From: Cytobacillus solani
GTDB taxonomy: Bacteria > Bacillota > Bacilli > Bacillales > Cytobacillaceae
Direction of reading: 5' to 3'
DNA length: 64,000 nucleotides
Assembly: GCF_001420595.1 (NCBI RefSeq)
Contig: NZ_LJIX01000006.1
Span: 1,863,361 to 1,927,360 of the forward strand
Each line of letters opens with the position of its first letter. The first letter of the stretch is position 1. The notes beneath the pieces were generated by a model. That model ran no database searches, was not told where the DNA came from, and worked only from the letters and a program-made list of their open reading frames with translations. Below, in pieces: positions 45,952-54,688 of this stretch. The position numbers were made by a program, and so were the translations under genes.

Positions 45952-46614
45952 TTGCAATATGTTAATCGGACTATTCTTTTGCTACTTATTATAGGTATTG
46001 CTCTGCTGGGCTTGGATGCACCAGCCTATGCAGAGCAATTAAACAATAGTGTGAGAGATTGTTTAGAACATCCAGACACATGCGGAGATGAACAAACGCC
46101 AAATAAACAGGAAGAGCAAGGTAATGCTGAGACTACAAAAGTTGGTATCAATGCGTGGGATATTATAAAAATGATATTTGCAACTGCTTTTGTTGTTGCA
46201 CTCCTATATTTCTTACTTAAGTTTATTAATAAGAGAAGTAAAACGTATAAAAGCAGCAGGCTCATAGAAAATTTGGGAGGCACTGCACTTGGTACGAATC
46301 GATCTGTACAGCTAATAAAGGTTGGTAATCGTATCTTGGTCGTAGGTGTTGGTGAAAATATTCAGCTGTTAAAGGAACTTACGGACTCAGAGGAATGCAG
46401 TCAAATTATCTCAGACTACAATGATAAAATGGAACAGCTTGTACAACCAAGCGATATTGTGACAAAGGTACTTCAAAGAAGAAAAAAAAGTCAATCAAAT
46501 GAAAACAAAGGGAACCAGTTTCAATCATTGCTTAAACAACAGCTAGATAACTTAACGACAGACAGGCAGAAATTATTTGACGAAATGGAGAAGAAAGGAT
46601 CAGACGAGCGATGA
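45952..46614 (+). CDS. fliO: Flagellar export gate assembly protein FliO (FliZ)
   Basis: 220 aa from TTG 45952, 7 nt after AGAGGG; TTG 45931 is an in-frame alternative with a poorer site. A cleavable signal peptide (TILLLLIIGIALLGLDAPAY A) is followed by a short extracytoplasmic segment with one C..C pair (CLEHPDTCG). Then come a membrane helix (IIKMIFATAFVVALLYFLLK) and a cytoplasmic FliO domain (LGGTALGTNRSVQLIKVGNR, ILVVGVGENIQLLKEL). It stabilises FliP during gate assembly. It overlaps fliP (ATGA). Confidence 0.9.
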   Translation: MQYVNRTILLLLIIGIALLGLDAPAYAEQLNNSVRDCLEHPDTCGDEQTPNKQEEQGNAETTKVGINAWDIIKMIFATAFVVALLYFLLKFINKRSKTYKSSRLIENLGGTALGTNRSVQLIKVGNRILVVGVGENIQLLKELTDSEECSQIISDYNDKMEQLVQPSDIVTKVLQRRKKSQSNENKGNQFQSLLKQQLDNLTTDRQKLFDEMEKKGSDER

Positions 46615-47276
46615 ATGAATTTATGGAGTTTTTTAATAATAGTTCGCCTGAGAATGTTTCGACTTCTGTAAAATTAGTTTTAATGCTGACTGTGTTGTCA
46701 TTGGCACCTAGTATTCTCATATTAATGACTTGTTTTACAAGAATTGTCATTGTTCTCTCCTTTGTCAGAACGGCGCTTGCTACTCAGCAAATGCCTCCAA
46801 ATCAAGTAATAATCGGATTATCTTTATTTTTAACCTTTTTTATTATGGCTCCGACTATGCAACAAGTGAATGAAGAAGCGTTAACACCGCTGTTTAATGA
46901 AGAAATCAATTTAGAGCAAGCATATGAGAAAGCTTCCGTTCCATTTAAAGAATTTATGAGTGCGCATACGAGACAAAAGGATTTAGCTTTGTTTCTGGAG
47001 TATTCCAAGGCAGAGCCGCCAAAATCAGTCGAAGACATTCCATTAACTTCACTAGTACCGGCCTTTGCTATTAGTGAAATTAAAACCGCATTCCAAATCG
47101 GATTTATGATATTTATACCTTTTCTCGTCATTGATATGGTAGTGGCAAGTATCCTCATGTCAATGGGGATGATGATGCTTCCTCCAGTAATGATTTCATT
47201 GCCTTTTAAAATCTTGTTATTTGTCCTTGTTGATGGATGGTATCTCGTCGTAAAATCTCTTTTACAAAGCTTTTAA
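46611..47276 (+). CDS. fliP: Flagellar export gate protein FliP
   Basis: 221 aa. Four membrane helices with the FliP signatures APSILILMTCFTRIVIVLSF, VRTALATQQMPPNQVIIGLS, and the final block FQIGFMIFIPFLVIDMVVAS, ILMSMGMMMLPPVMISLPFK. The start overlaps the fliO stop. Five FliP copies with FliQ and FliR form the export channel. Confidence 0.97.
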   Translation: MNEFMEFFNNSSPENVSTSVKLVLMLTVLSLAPSILILMTCFTRIVIVLSFVRTALATQQMPPNQVIIGLSLFLTFFIMAPTMQQVNEEALTPLFNEEINLEQAYEKASVPFKEFMSAHTRQKDLALFLEYSKAEPPKSVEDIPLTSLVPAFAISEIKTAFQIGFMIFIPFLVIDMVVASILMSMGMMMLPPVMISLPFKILLFVLVDGWYLVVKSLLQSF

Positions 47277-47293
47277 GCAGGTGAATATATAAA

Positions 47294-47563
47294 ATGACTC
47301 CTGAAACAGTTATTTCAATTGCAGAACGTGGCATTATGACTGTATTACTGATTTGTGGACCATTATTGCTGCTGGCACTTGTTGTCGGATTAATTGTCAG
47401 TATTTTTCAGGCAACAACGCAAATTCAAGAGCAAACATTAGCGTTCATACCCAAGATTGTTGCTGTTCTTGCGGGACTTGTGTTTTTTGGACCATGGATG
47501 CTAAGTCATATGCTTTCTTATGCAGGTGAAATTTTTTCAAACTTAACGAGGTTTGTGGGTTGA
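47294..47563 (+). CDS. fliQ: Flagellar export gate protein FliQ
   Basis: 89 aa with GCAGGTGA before ATG. Two helices: IMTVLLICGPLLLLALVVGL, IVSIFQATTQIQEQTLAFIP (the family signature), then VVLAGLVFFGPWMLSHMLSY-like VAVLAGLVFFGPWMLSHMLS. Part of the FliPQR gate; fliR follows after 4 nt. Confidence 0.96.
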   Translation: MTPETVISIAERGIMTVLLICGPLLLLALVVGLIVSIFQATTQIQEQTLAFIPKIVAVLAGLVFFGPWMLSHMLSYAGEIFSNLTRFVG

Positions 47564-47567
47564 TGAT

Positions 47568-48350
47568 ATGGTAGACTTAATACCCGCTTTTCCAGCTTTT
47601 TTACTAGTGTTTGTGAGGGTAACATCTTTTTTTCTGATGATGCCCCTTTTTTCATACCGTTCCATTCCAGTAGCGGCGAAAATCGGATTAGGCTTTTTTA
47701 TGGCAGTTATCGTGGTTGTTACTCTTGATGCACCAACGCTGGAAATTGATCATAATTATTTTTTATTAATTATTAAAGAAGCACTAGTTGGTTTATTCAT
47801 TGGATTTATCGCTTATTTAATTTTATCTGCTATCCAAATTGCAGGTGGCTTTATTGATTTTCAAATGGGATTCGCCATTGCAAATGTGATCGATCCGCAG
47901 ACGGGTGCACAAAGTCCTTTAATGGGTCAATATCTATATACAATTGGACTCTTTTTTTTACTGACAGTAAACGGCCATCATCTTATGCTAGATGGAGTGT
48001 TTTACAGTTATGAGTTTATCCCTTTAGATCAGCCATGGATTCCTTTTGGGGATGAAAATATGGTTGAATATGTAATTAAAGCATTTAATTCGATGTTCAT
48101 TATTGCTTTTCAAATGTCGATTCCTGTTGTTGGAAGTCTATTTTTAGTCGATATTGCTTTAGGAATTGTTGCGAGAACGGTTCCACAGCTTAATGTTTTT
48201 GTTGTCGGACTTCCTTTGAAAATAGGAGTGAGTTTCCTCGTACTCATTGCGGTGATGAGTGTGATGCTGTTTACTGTTTCACATTTATTTGAAACGATGT
48301 TAAATACGATGCGCGGTCTCATGGACATTATTGGGGGAACAAGCAGATGA
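47568..48350 (+). CDS. fliR: Flagellar export gate protein FliR
   Basis: 260 aa from ATG 47568 (MVDLIPAFPAFLLVFVRVTS). The ribosome binding site GAGG is distant (12 nt), so coupling to fliQ is likely. About six membrane helices; signatures include GGFIDFQMGFAIANVIDPQT and GIVARTVPQLNVFVVGLPLK. Completes the gate with FliP and FliQ. It overlaps flhB by 4 nt. Confidence 0.95.
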   Translation: MVDLIPAFPAFLLVFVRVTSFFLMMPLFSYRSIPVAAKIGLGFFMAVIVVVTLDAPTLEIDHNYFLLIIKEALVGLFIGFIAYLILSAIQIAGGFIDFQMGFAIANVIDPQTGAQSPLMGQYLYTIGLFFLLTVNGHHLMLDGVFYSYEFIPLDQPWIPFGDENMVEYVIKAFNSMFIIAFQMSIPVVGSLFLVDIALGIVARTVPQLNVFVVGLPLKIGVSFLVLIAVMSVMLFTVSHLFETMLNTMRGLMDIIGGTSR

Positions 48351-49432
48351 AATTATTGTTAACGTTAGATTTGCAGCTTTTTTCAGGTGAAAAGACAGAA
48401 AAAGCAACCCCAAAGAAGAGACAGGATTCTCGTAAAAAAGGACAAGTTGCCAAAAGCCAAGATGTGAATACGGCAATTAGTTTACTTGCTGTCTTTCTCT
48501 TTTTCCTATTTGCAGGTTCCTATATGAAAGATATTGTTTTGTATGTGATGAGGCACGGCTTTCAGGAATTTATGCTTACAGAGTTAACGGAAGCAAATAT
48601 TCAGTCGGTTTTTCTTTCCATATTGAAAGAGCTTGTATTCCTTTTAGGACCGATTATGTTTGTTGCGTTAATTGCAGGAGTAGCGTCGAATTATATGCAA
48701 GTTGGGATTTTATTTTCGACGGAAGTCATCCAGCCAAAGCTTGAAAAACTGGATCCGATCAAAGGCTTTAAACGGATTTTTGCCCTTAGAGCCCTTGTTG
48801 AGCTTTTAAAATCAATGCTAAAAATAGGATTTGTCGGTCTTGTTACATTTCTTGTTTTATGGGGCAGTATTGATGAAATCTTAATTTTGTCGCAAAAGCC
48901 TGTTGGAGCAGCATTAGCGACAATAGGAAACTTGACTATAAAGATGGGATTATTTGCATCAGGTGCGTTATTGTTTCTATCTTTATTAGATTATCTATAT
49001 CAAAAATACGATTTTGAAAAGAATATCCGAATGTCGAAGCAAGATATAAAAGACGAGTATAAAAATATTGAGGGGGATCCCCTCATTAAATCGAAAATAA
49101 AGCAAAGGCAACGGGAAATGGCGATGAGACGAATGATGCAGGAAGTTCCCAACGCCGATGTGGTCATCACGAATCCAACTCACTTCGCTGTTGCTTTAAA
49201 ATATGATGAAACAAAATCGGATGCACCATATGTTGTTGCAAAAGGGGTAGATTTTGTTGCCCAAAAAATAAAACTAATTGCGAAAGAAAAAGATATTATT
49301 ACAGTAGAAAATAGGCCTCTTGCGAGAGCTTTATATAGCCAGGCAGACATCGGAGACGCGATTCCAGAGGAATTCTTCAAAGCCGTTGCTGAAATTCTTG
49401 CCTATGTATACAGAACTAAGAAGAAAATCTAA
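48347..49432 (+). CDS. flhB: Flagellar export switch protein FlhB
   Basis: 361 aa. LDLQLFSGEKTEKATPKKRQ, DSRKKGQVAKSQDVNTA is the FlhB start. Four membrane helices, then the cytoplasmic domain with the self-cleavage motif NPTH at residues 276-279 (VVITNPTHFAVALKYDE) and GDAIPEEFFKAVAEILAYVY. Cleavage at Asn-Pro switches export from rod/hook to filament proteins together with FliK. Compare the stand-alone YlqH, which lacks NPTH. Confidence 0.97.
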   Translation: MKLLLTLDLQLFSGEKTEKATPKKRQDSRKKGQVAKSQDVNTAISLLAVFLFFLFAGSYMKDIVLYVMRHGFQEFMLTELTEANIQSVFLSILKELVFLLGPIMFVALIAGVASNYMQVGILFSTEVIQPKLEKLDPIKGFKRIFALRALVELLKSMLKIGFVGLVTFLVLWGSIDEILILSQKPVGAALATIGNLTIKMGLFASGALLFLSLLDYLYQKYDFEKNIRMSKQDIKDEYKNIEGDPLIKSKIKQRQREMAMRRMMQEVPNADVVITNPTHFAVALKYDETKSDAPYVVAKGVDFVAQKIKLIAKEKDIITVENRPLARALYSQADIGDAIPEEFFKAVAEILAYVYRTKKKI

Positions 49433-49491
49433 TAATATTGAAGTTTAATAGTGTCTAGGCACTTACGCTTTTCTAATAGGAGAGGAAATAT

Positions 49492-51528
49492 ATGTCAGCA
49501 AGAGACTTATCGGTTTTGGTAAGTGTAATCTTAATCGTGGCCATGTTAATTATTCCATTTCCAACATGGCTGCTGAGTATACTCATTTTAATTAATATTA
49601 CTTTGGCTCTCCTGGTTTTATTAACGACGATGAACATGCGTGAGCCGCTTGAATTTTCAATTTTTCCATCATTATTACTATTATTGACATTATTTCGACT
49701 TGGCTTGAATGTTTCCACAACGCGTTCTATCCTTTCAACAGGAGAAGCTGGGGGTGTCGTTCATACCTTTGGTACCTTCGTTGTTGGCGGAAATATTATT
49801 GTTGGACTTGTTGTGTTTTTAATTCTTATTATTATTCAATTTATCGTTATTACAAAAGGGGCTGAGCGTGTATCAGAAGTTGCTGCGAGATTTACGCTTG
49901 ATGCGATGCCGGGGAAGCAAATGAGTATTGACGCTGATCTAAATGCTGGCATGATATCAGAGCAGCAAGCACGTGAACGCCGTGAAAAAGTTAGCAGAGA
50001 AGCTGATTTCTATGGTTCGATGGACGGTGCGAGTAAATTTGTAAAAGGGGATGCGATTGCTGGGATCATTATCGTCCTTATCAATTTAATTTTCGGAATT
50101 GTTATCGGGATGATGCAGCTAGGATTATCATTTGCTGATGCTGCCACGCATTTTTCGCTTTTAACTGTTGGTGACGGGCTTGTCAGCCAAATCCCCGCAC
50201 TCTTGATTTCTACTGCGACAGGGATCGTTGTAACAAGAGCCGCATCTGAGGGAAATCTTGGTTCAGATATCACCGCTCAATTATTTGCCTTTCCAAAGAT
50301 GCTTTATGTTACCGGAGCTACTATCTTTTTACTTGGCTTGTTTACGCCAATAAGTAATTTTCTTACTTTCCCAATTGCCGCACTGCTAGGATTTGGCGGA
50401 TATATGATTTCTCGAACGCCTGAGCCAGATAAAGAACAGTTACAGGAACTAGAGGAAGAGATTGAAACAGGAGAAATGAAAAGTCCTGAAAGTGTTGTTA
50501 GTTTATTAAATGTCGACCCGATTGAGTTTGAATTTGGCTATGGACTTATTCCGTTAGCCGATGCAAATCAGGGCGGCGATCTTCTTGATCGGATTGTAAT
50601 GATTAGAAGACAGCTTGCGATCGAGCTCGGTCTTGTTATCCCTGTTGTCAGGATACGAGATAATATCCAGCTTCAGCCGAACGAGTATCGATTGAAAATT
50701 AAAGGGAATGAAATGGCACGTGGAGAGCTTCTGCTTGATCATTACTTAGCAATGAGTCCTGGAATTGAAGATGATTCTATTGAAGGTATTGATACAGTTG
50801 AACCATCCTTTGGATTGCCTGCAAAGTGGATAACTGAGGATATGAAGGAACAGGCAGAAATATTTGGCTATACGGTAGTTGATCCACCGTCAGTTGTGTC
50901 TACCCATATTACTGAGGTTATCAAAGGAAATGCTCACGAGCTTCTTGGAAGACAAGAAACAAAACAGCTGATCGATCATTTAAATGAAAGTTATCCAATT
51001 TTAGTTGAGGAGGTTACACCAAATCCTTTATCAGTAGGAGAAGTACAGAAAGTGCTTGCCAAGCTGTTAAAAGAAAATGTTTCTGTTCGTAATCTGCCGA
51101 TTATTTTTGAAACGTTAGCTGATTTTGGCAAAGTGACAAGCGATACGGATTTGCTTACGGAATATGTTCGTCAAGCATTGGCGCGGCAAATTACGAATCA
51201 ATTTTCCCATGCAGGTGATTCGCTAAAAGTTGTCACTCTTTCAGGGAAAGTGGAGAAGCTAATTGCAGATGGAATTCAGCAGACAGAGCACGGCAATTAT
51301 TTATCCATTGATCCGACCATTTCGCAGGGTATACTTGAATCAATCGCATCACAAGTGGAACAATTATCACTCATTGAACAAACACCTATTGTCTTATGTT
51401 CTCCTGCTGTCAGAATGTATGTAAGACAATTAACAGAGCGTTATTTTTCGCAAATACCTATTTTATCTTATAACGAGCTTGAGGCAAACGTAGAGGTACA
51501 GAGTGTTGGGGTGGTGAATGTAGATTGA
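49492..51528 (+). CDS. flhA: Flagellar export gate protein FlhA
   Basis: 678 aa; GGAGAGGAAA before ATG. Eight N-terminal membrane helices with the FHIPEP signature (FRLGLNVSTTRSILSTGEAG, VVTKGAERVSEVAARFTLDA-type, MPGKQMSIDADLNAGMISEQ). A large cytoplasmic domain from about residue 330 forms the nonameric ring that receives chaperone-substrate complexes (FGLPAKWITEDMKEQAEIFG, VTPNPLSVGEVQKVLAKLLK). It overlaps flhF by 4 nt. Confidence 0.97.
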   Translation: MSARDLSVLVSVILIVAMLIIPFPTWLLSILILINITLALLVLLTTMNMREPLEFSIFPSLLLLLTLFRLGLNVSTTRSILSTGEAGGVVHTFGTFVVGGNIIVGLVVFLILIIIQFIVITKGAERVSEVAARFTLDAMPGKQMSIDADLNAGMISEQQARERREKVSREADFYGSMDGASKFVKGDAIAGIIIVLINLIFGIVIGMMQLGLSFADAATHFSLLTVGDGLVSQIPALLISTATGIVVTRAASEGNLGSDITAQLFAFPKMLYVTGATIFLLGLFTPISNFLTFPIAALLGFGGYMISRTPEPDKEQLQELEEEIETGEMKSPESVVSLLNVDPIEFEFGYGLIPLADANQGGDLLDRIVMIRRQLAIELGLVIPVVRIRDNIQLQPNEYRLKIKGNEMARGELLLDHYLAMSPGIEDDSIEGIDTVEPSFGLPAKWITEDMKEQAEIFGYTVVDPPSVVSTHITEVIKGNAHELLGRQETKQLIDHLNESYPILVEEVTPNPLSVGEVQKVLAKLLKENVSVRNLPIIFETLADFGKVTSDTDLLTEYVRQALARQITNQFSHAGDSLKVVTLSGKVEKLIADGIQQTEHGNYLSIDPTISQGILESIASQVEQLSLIEQTPIVLCSPAVRMYVRQLTERYFSQIPILSYNELEANVEVQSVGVVNVD

Positions 51529-52688
51529 AGGTAAAAAAATATGTGGCAGCTAATATGACTGAAGCCATGAAGAAAATCCGAGCTGAGCTAGGAAATGATG
51601 CAGTCATATTAAACTCGAAAATTGCTCATACCGGCGGATTTTTAGGTTTGTTTAAGAAGCGTACGATTGAGGTTATTGCAGCAGCTGATCCGAAGCCAAA
51701 ATATCAGCAAATGCCAATAGTAAAGCAAAAGCAAATGTTTTCATCTAAAATAGAACAAAGTGATGAAGCGAGGAAGGAGGTTCTACAGAATATGAGTTCT
51801 GTAGAACAAAAACCTTCTGGTGAAATAATTAAAGAATTAAATGAGCTAAAAGCATTATTAAAGAGTATTCCCTCAGGATCGATTAGTGCAACACCTTCAT
51901 ATCCAGCCCATCTTCAATTGATGGACAAGCTATTAAAGGAACAAGAAATTGATGCATACATTCAGGAATCAATTCTAAGTTCGTTGCTTGAGAAATGGTA
52001 TGTGGAAGGTGCAAGTGCTTCAATTGAACAGGTGTATTCTTGGCTTGAAAAAGAAATGGTTAAACGTATTTCGAACATTCCATTTGGAGGAATTTCTTTT
52101 TCTAAAAAATATATCAATGTTGTCGGTCCTACTGGTGTTGGAAAAACGACAACACTTGCAAAAATTGCAGCTGAATGTGTAATCACACATAAGAAAAAAG
52201 TTGCTTTTATTACGACAGACACATATAGAATTGCAGCAATTGATCAGCTAAAAACATATGCAAAAATACTTAATGTTCCATTAGAGGTTTGCTATTCCAT
52301 TGATGATTTTAAAAAGGCTGTACAAACCTTCCATGATTTTGATCTTGTACTTATTGATACAGCGGGGAGAAACTTTAGAAACAAGCAATATGTAGAAGAT
52401 TTAAAACAAGTAATCGATTTTGATAATGACATGGAAACTTATTTAGTTCTTTCATTAACTTCAAAGCAAAGAGATATGGAAGATATATTTACTCAATTTT
52501 CAAGTATAAACCTTGATAAATTTATTTTTACAAAAGCAGATGAAACGTCTAGCTATGGAGCAATGTACAACATGATTAATAAATACAACAAGGGTGTAGC
52601 ATACATGACAAACGGTCAAAATGTTCCAGATGATATGGTAGCTGTTAGTCCAAATAATATTGCGAAATCGATTATTGGGGTCAATTAG
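51525..52688 (+). CDS. flhF: SRP-type GTPase FlhF
   Basis: 387 aa. TTG 51525 overlaps the flhA stop. A basic N-terminal region (MKVKKYVAANMTEAMKKIRA), a helical N domain, then the G domain from residue 195. P-loop [17 protein letters not shown] (from G201), FITTDTYRIAAIDQLKTYAK, LIDTAGRNFRNKQYVEDL and FTKADETSSYGAMYNM are visible. It positions the flagellar base at the membrane and pairs with FlhG, which starts 2 nt later. Confidence 0.96.
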   Translation: MKVKKYVAANMTEAMKKIRAELGNDAVILNSKIAHTGGFLGLFKKRTIEVIAAADPKPKYQQMPIVKQKQMFSSKIEQSDEARKEVLQNMSSVEQKPSGEIIKELNELKALLKSIPSGSISATPSYPAHLQLMDKLLKEQEIDAYIQESILSSLLEKWYVEGASASIEQVYSWLEKEMVKRISNIPFGGISFSKKYINVVGPTGVGKTTTLAKIAAECVITHKKKVAFITTDTYRIAAIDQLKTYAKILNVPLEVCYSIDDFKKAVQTFHDFDLVLIDTAGRNFRNKQYVEDLKQVIDFDNDMETYLVLSLTSKQRDMEDIFTQFSSINLDKFIFTKADETSSYGAMYNMINKYNKGVAYMTNGQNVPDDMVAVSPNNIAKSIIGVN

Positions 52689-52689
52689 G

Positions 52690-53559
52690 ATGAAGGATCA
52701 AGCTGAAGAACTAAGAATAAAACTTAAGGTGGCAGCAGAGGGGAAATCTCCCAAAACAGTGGCTGTTGTTAGTGGAAAAGGGGGAGTTGGGAAGTCCAAT
52801 CTTTCATTGAGCTTTTCCATTTCACTGGCCACAAAAGGGAATAGAGTATTATTGTTTGACATGGATTTGGGAATGGGGAACCTTGACATCTTAATGGGAA
52901 ATACATCTGAACTTTCGATTGTCGATTTTTTTGAAGGCTCAATATCTTTAAAAGATGCGGTGATGGATGGTCCGAAAGGGCTGAAATATATTGCCGGCGG
53001 ATCTGGTCTTTCACATTTAGTCGGACTTGATGTGGGATTAGTTGATAAGTTTGTAAAAGAACTAACAGTCATTTTCAAAGAATATGATTATGTCATTTTT
53101 GACATGGGTGCTGGGATTACGGATGGGACTTTGAAATTTATTCTATCTGTTCAAGAAATCGTTGTAATTACAACTCCAGAACCAACAGCAATGACAGATG
53201 CTTATGCTATGATGAAACATATACATTTAATGGATTCTACTATTCCTTTTTATGTAGTTATTAACCGGGTGCAGTCTGAAAAGGAAGGCAAGCAGACATT
53301 TACCCGTCTCTCAAAGGTTGTAAAAAGTTTTCTTGATCGAGAGATTATCTGTCTTGGCACAGTCCCAGATGACCGTGTTATTCAGCAAGCAGTAAGAAGT
53401 CAAATCCCATTTATCCTTTATAATGAAAAGGCACAAGCTTCAAGAGCTTTAAAGGATATTTCTAACAAGTATACACGAGGACAATTCACTCAGGAACCAA
53501 CTTCAAATAATTCGCGTCACTTTGTATCAAAACTAAAGCAATTTCTCTTTGAAAGGTAG
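52690..53559 (+). CDS. flhG: FlhG (YlxH), MinD-like ATPase
   Basis: 289 aa; ATG 52690 follows the flhF stop by one base, so it is coupled. An N-terminal activator helix for FlhF (DQAEELRIKLK), deviant Walker A SGKGGVGKSNLS (Lys30 and Lys35), LFDMDLGMGNLDILMGN, YVIFDMGAGITD and a C-terminal amphipathic tail (RHFVSKLKQFLFER). It controls number and placement of flagella by stimulating FlhF and delivering C-ring parts. Confidence 0.95.
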   Translation: MKDQAEELRIKLKVAAEGKSPKTVAVVSGKGGVGKSNLSLSFSISLATKGNRVLLFDMDLGMGNLDILMGNTSELSIVDFFEGSISLKDAVMDGPKGLKYIAGGSGLSHLVGLDVGLVDKFVKELTVIFKEYDYVIFDMGAGITDGTLKFILSVQEIVVITTPEPTAMTDAYAMMKHIHLMDSTIPFYVVINRVQSEKEGKQTFTRLSKVVKSFLDREIICLGTVPDDRVIQQAVRSQIPFILYNEKAQASRALKDISNKYTRGQFTQEPTSNNSRHFVSKLKQFLFER

Positions 53560-53569
53560 GGGATCAGGC

Positions 53570-54667
53570 ATGTCGAAAGTTAATGTGCTGGTAGTGGATG
53601 ATTCGGCCTTTATGAGAAAACTTATTTCTAATTTTTTATCTGAGGATCCACGAATCCAGGTAGTTGGTTCAGCTAGAAATGGGAAAGATGGCATTGAAAA
53701 GTTAAAAGAATTAAAACCTGATGTTATCACAATGGATGTTGAAATGCCTGTTTTAAATGGTATTGAGGCATTAAAAATAATAATGAAGGATTTTCCTGTC
53801 CCTGTCATTATGCTGTCAAGTACAACGAAAGAGGGAGCGGAAAATACGATAGCCGCAATTCAATCAGGTGCGATTGATTTTATCGCAAAGCCTTCAGGTG
53901 CGATATCCCTTGATTTACATAAAATTAAGGAGGAACTAGTCCGGAAGGTACTGTCAGCTAGCAAAGTAAGCCGTAAGCAATTGATAAAAATATCATCAGA
54001 CAAATATTTATCTACTACTCAGGCCGAAAGTTATAGTAAAATAGAACCAAAGGACGAGTCTCGAGTAAATACACCTGTTACTAAAGGGCTGGGACTATCT
54101 AAGAAGATAATATGTATAGGCACTTCCACAGGTGGGCCAAGGGCTCTTCAAAATGTTCTAACAAGATTGCCAGCTAGCCTTGATTCGGCTGTACTTATCG
54201 TTCAGCACATGCCTGCAGGGTTTACAAAATCTTTGGCTACAAGGTTAGATTCACTTTGTGCAATTTCCGTAAAAGAAGCATGCGATGGGGATATTGTAGA
54301 AAAGGGAACAGCATACATTGCACCAGGCGGCTATCATATGAGAACGAAACAAGTAGGCCCGAATTTAGTTATATGCCTTGACCAATCAGAAGCAAGAAAT
54401 GGGCATAGACCAGCAGTTGATGTATTGTTTGAATCAGTAAGCGAGATAAATCACTATACGAAAGTAGCAGTGATCATGACTGGCATGGGTTCAGATGGCT
54501 CGAAAGGGTTGGTCGCTTTGAAGAAAAATGGGTCAGTGAAAGCAATTGCCGAGTCTCAGGAAACCTCTATCGTTTTTGGAATGCCTAAAGCTGCAATAGC
54601 TACTAATTTAGTTGATGAAGTTCAAGATGTTGAGAAGATAGCACAAACTATTTTGAAATTTGTTTAA
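53570..54667 (+). CDS. cheB: Chemoreceptor methylesterase CheB
   Basis: 365 aa from ATG 53570, after TAGGGGATC. The receiver domain has phospho-acceptor Asp56 (VITMDVEMPVLNG). The C-terminal CheB methylesterase domain shows the catalytic Ser in CIGTSTGGPRALQNVL, His in IVQHMPAGFTKSLA and Asp in MTGMGSDGSKGL. It demethylates or deamidates receptor glutamates for adaptation. Confidence 0.97.
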   Translation: MSKVNVLVVDDSAFMRKLISNFLSEDPRIQVVGSARNGKDGIEKLKELKPDVITMDVEMPVLNGIEALKIIMKDFPVPVIMLSSTTKEGAENTIAAIQSGAIDFIAKPSGAISLDLHKIKEELVRKVLSASKVSRKQLIKISSDKYLSTTQAESYSKIEPKDESRVNTPVTKGLGLSKKIICIGTSTGGPRALQNVLTRLPASLDSAVLIVQHMPAGFTKSLATRLDSLCAISVKEACDGDIVEKGTAYIAPGGYHMRTKQVGPNLVICLDQSEARNGHRPAVDVLFESVSEINHYTKVAVIMTGMGSDGSKGLVALKKNGSVKAIAESQETSIVFGMPKAAIATNLVDEVQDVEKIAQTILKFV

Positions 54668-54688
54668 TGCTTAAGGGGTGTGGGCCAC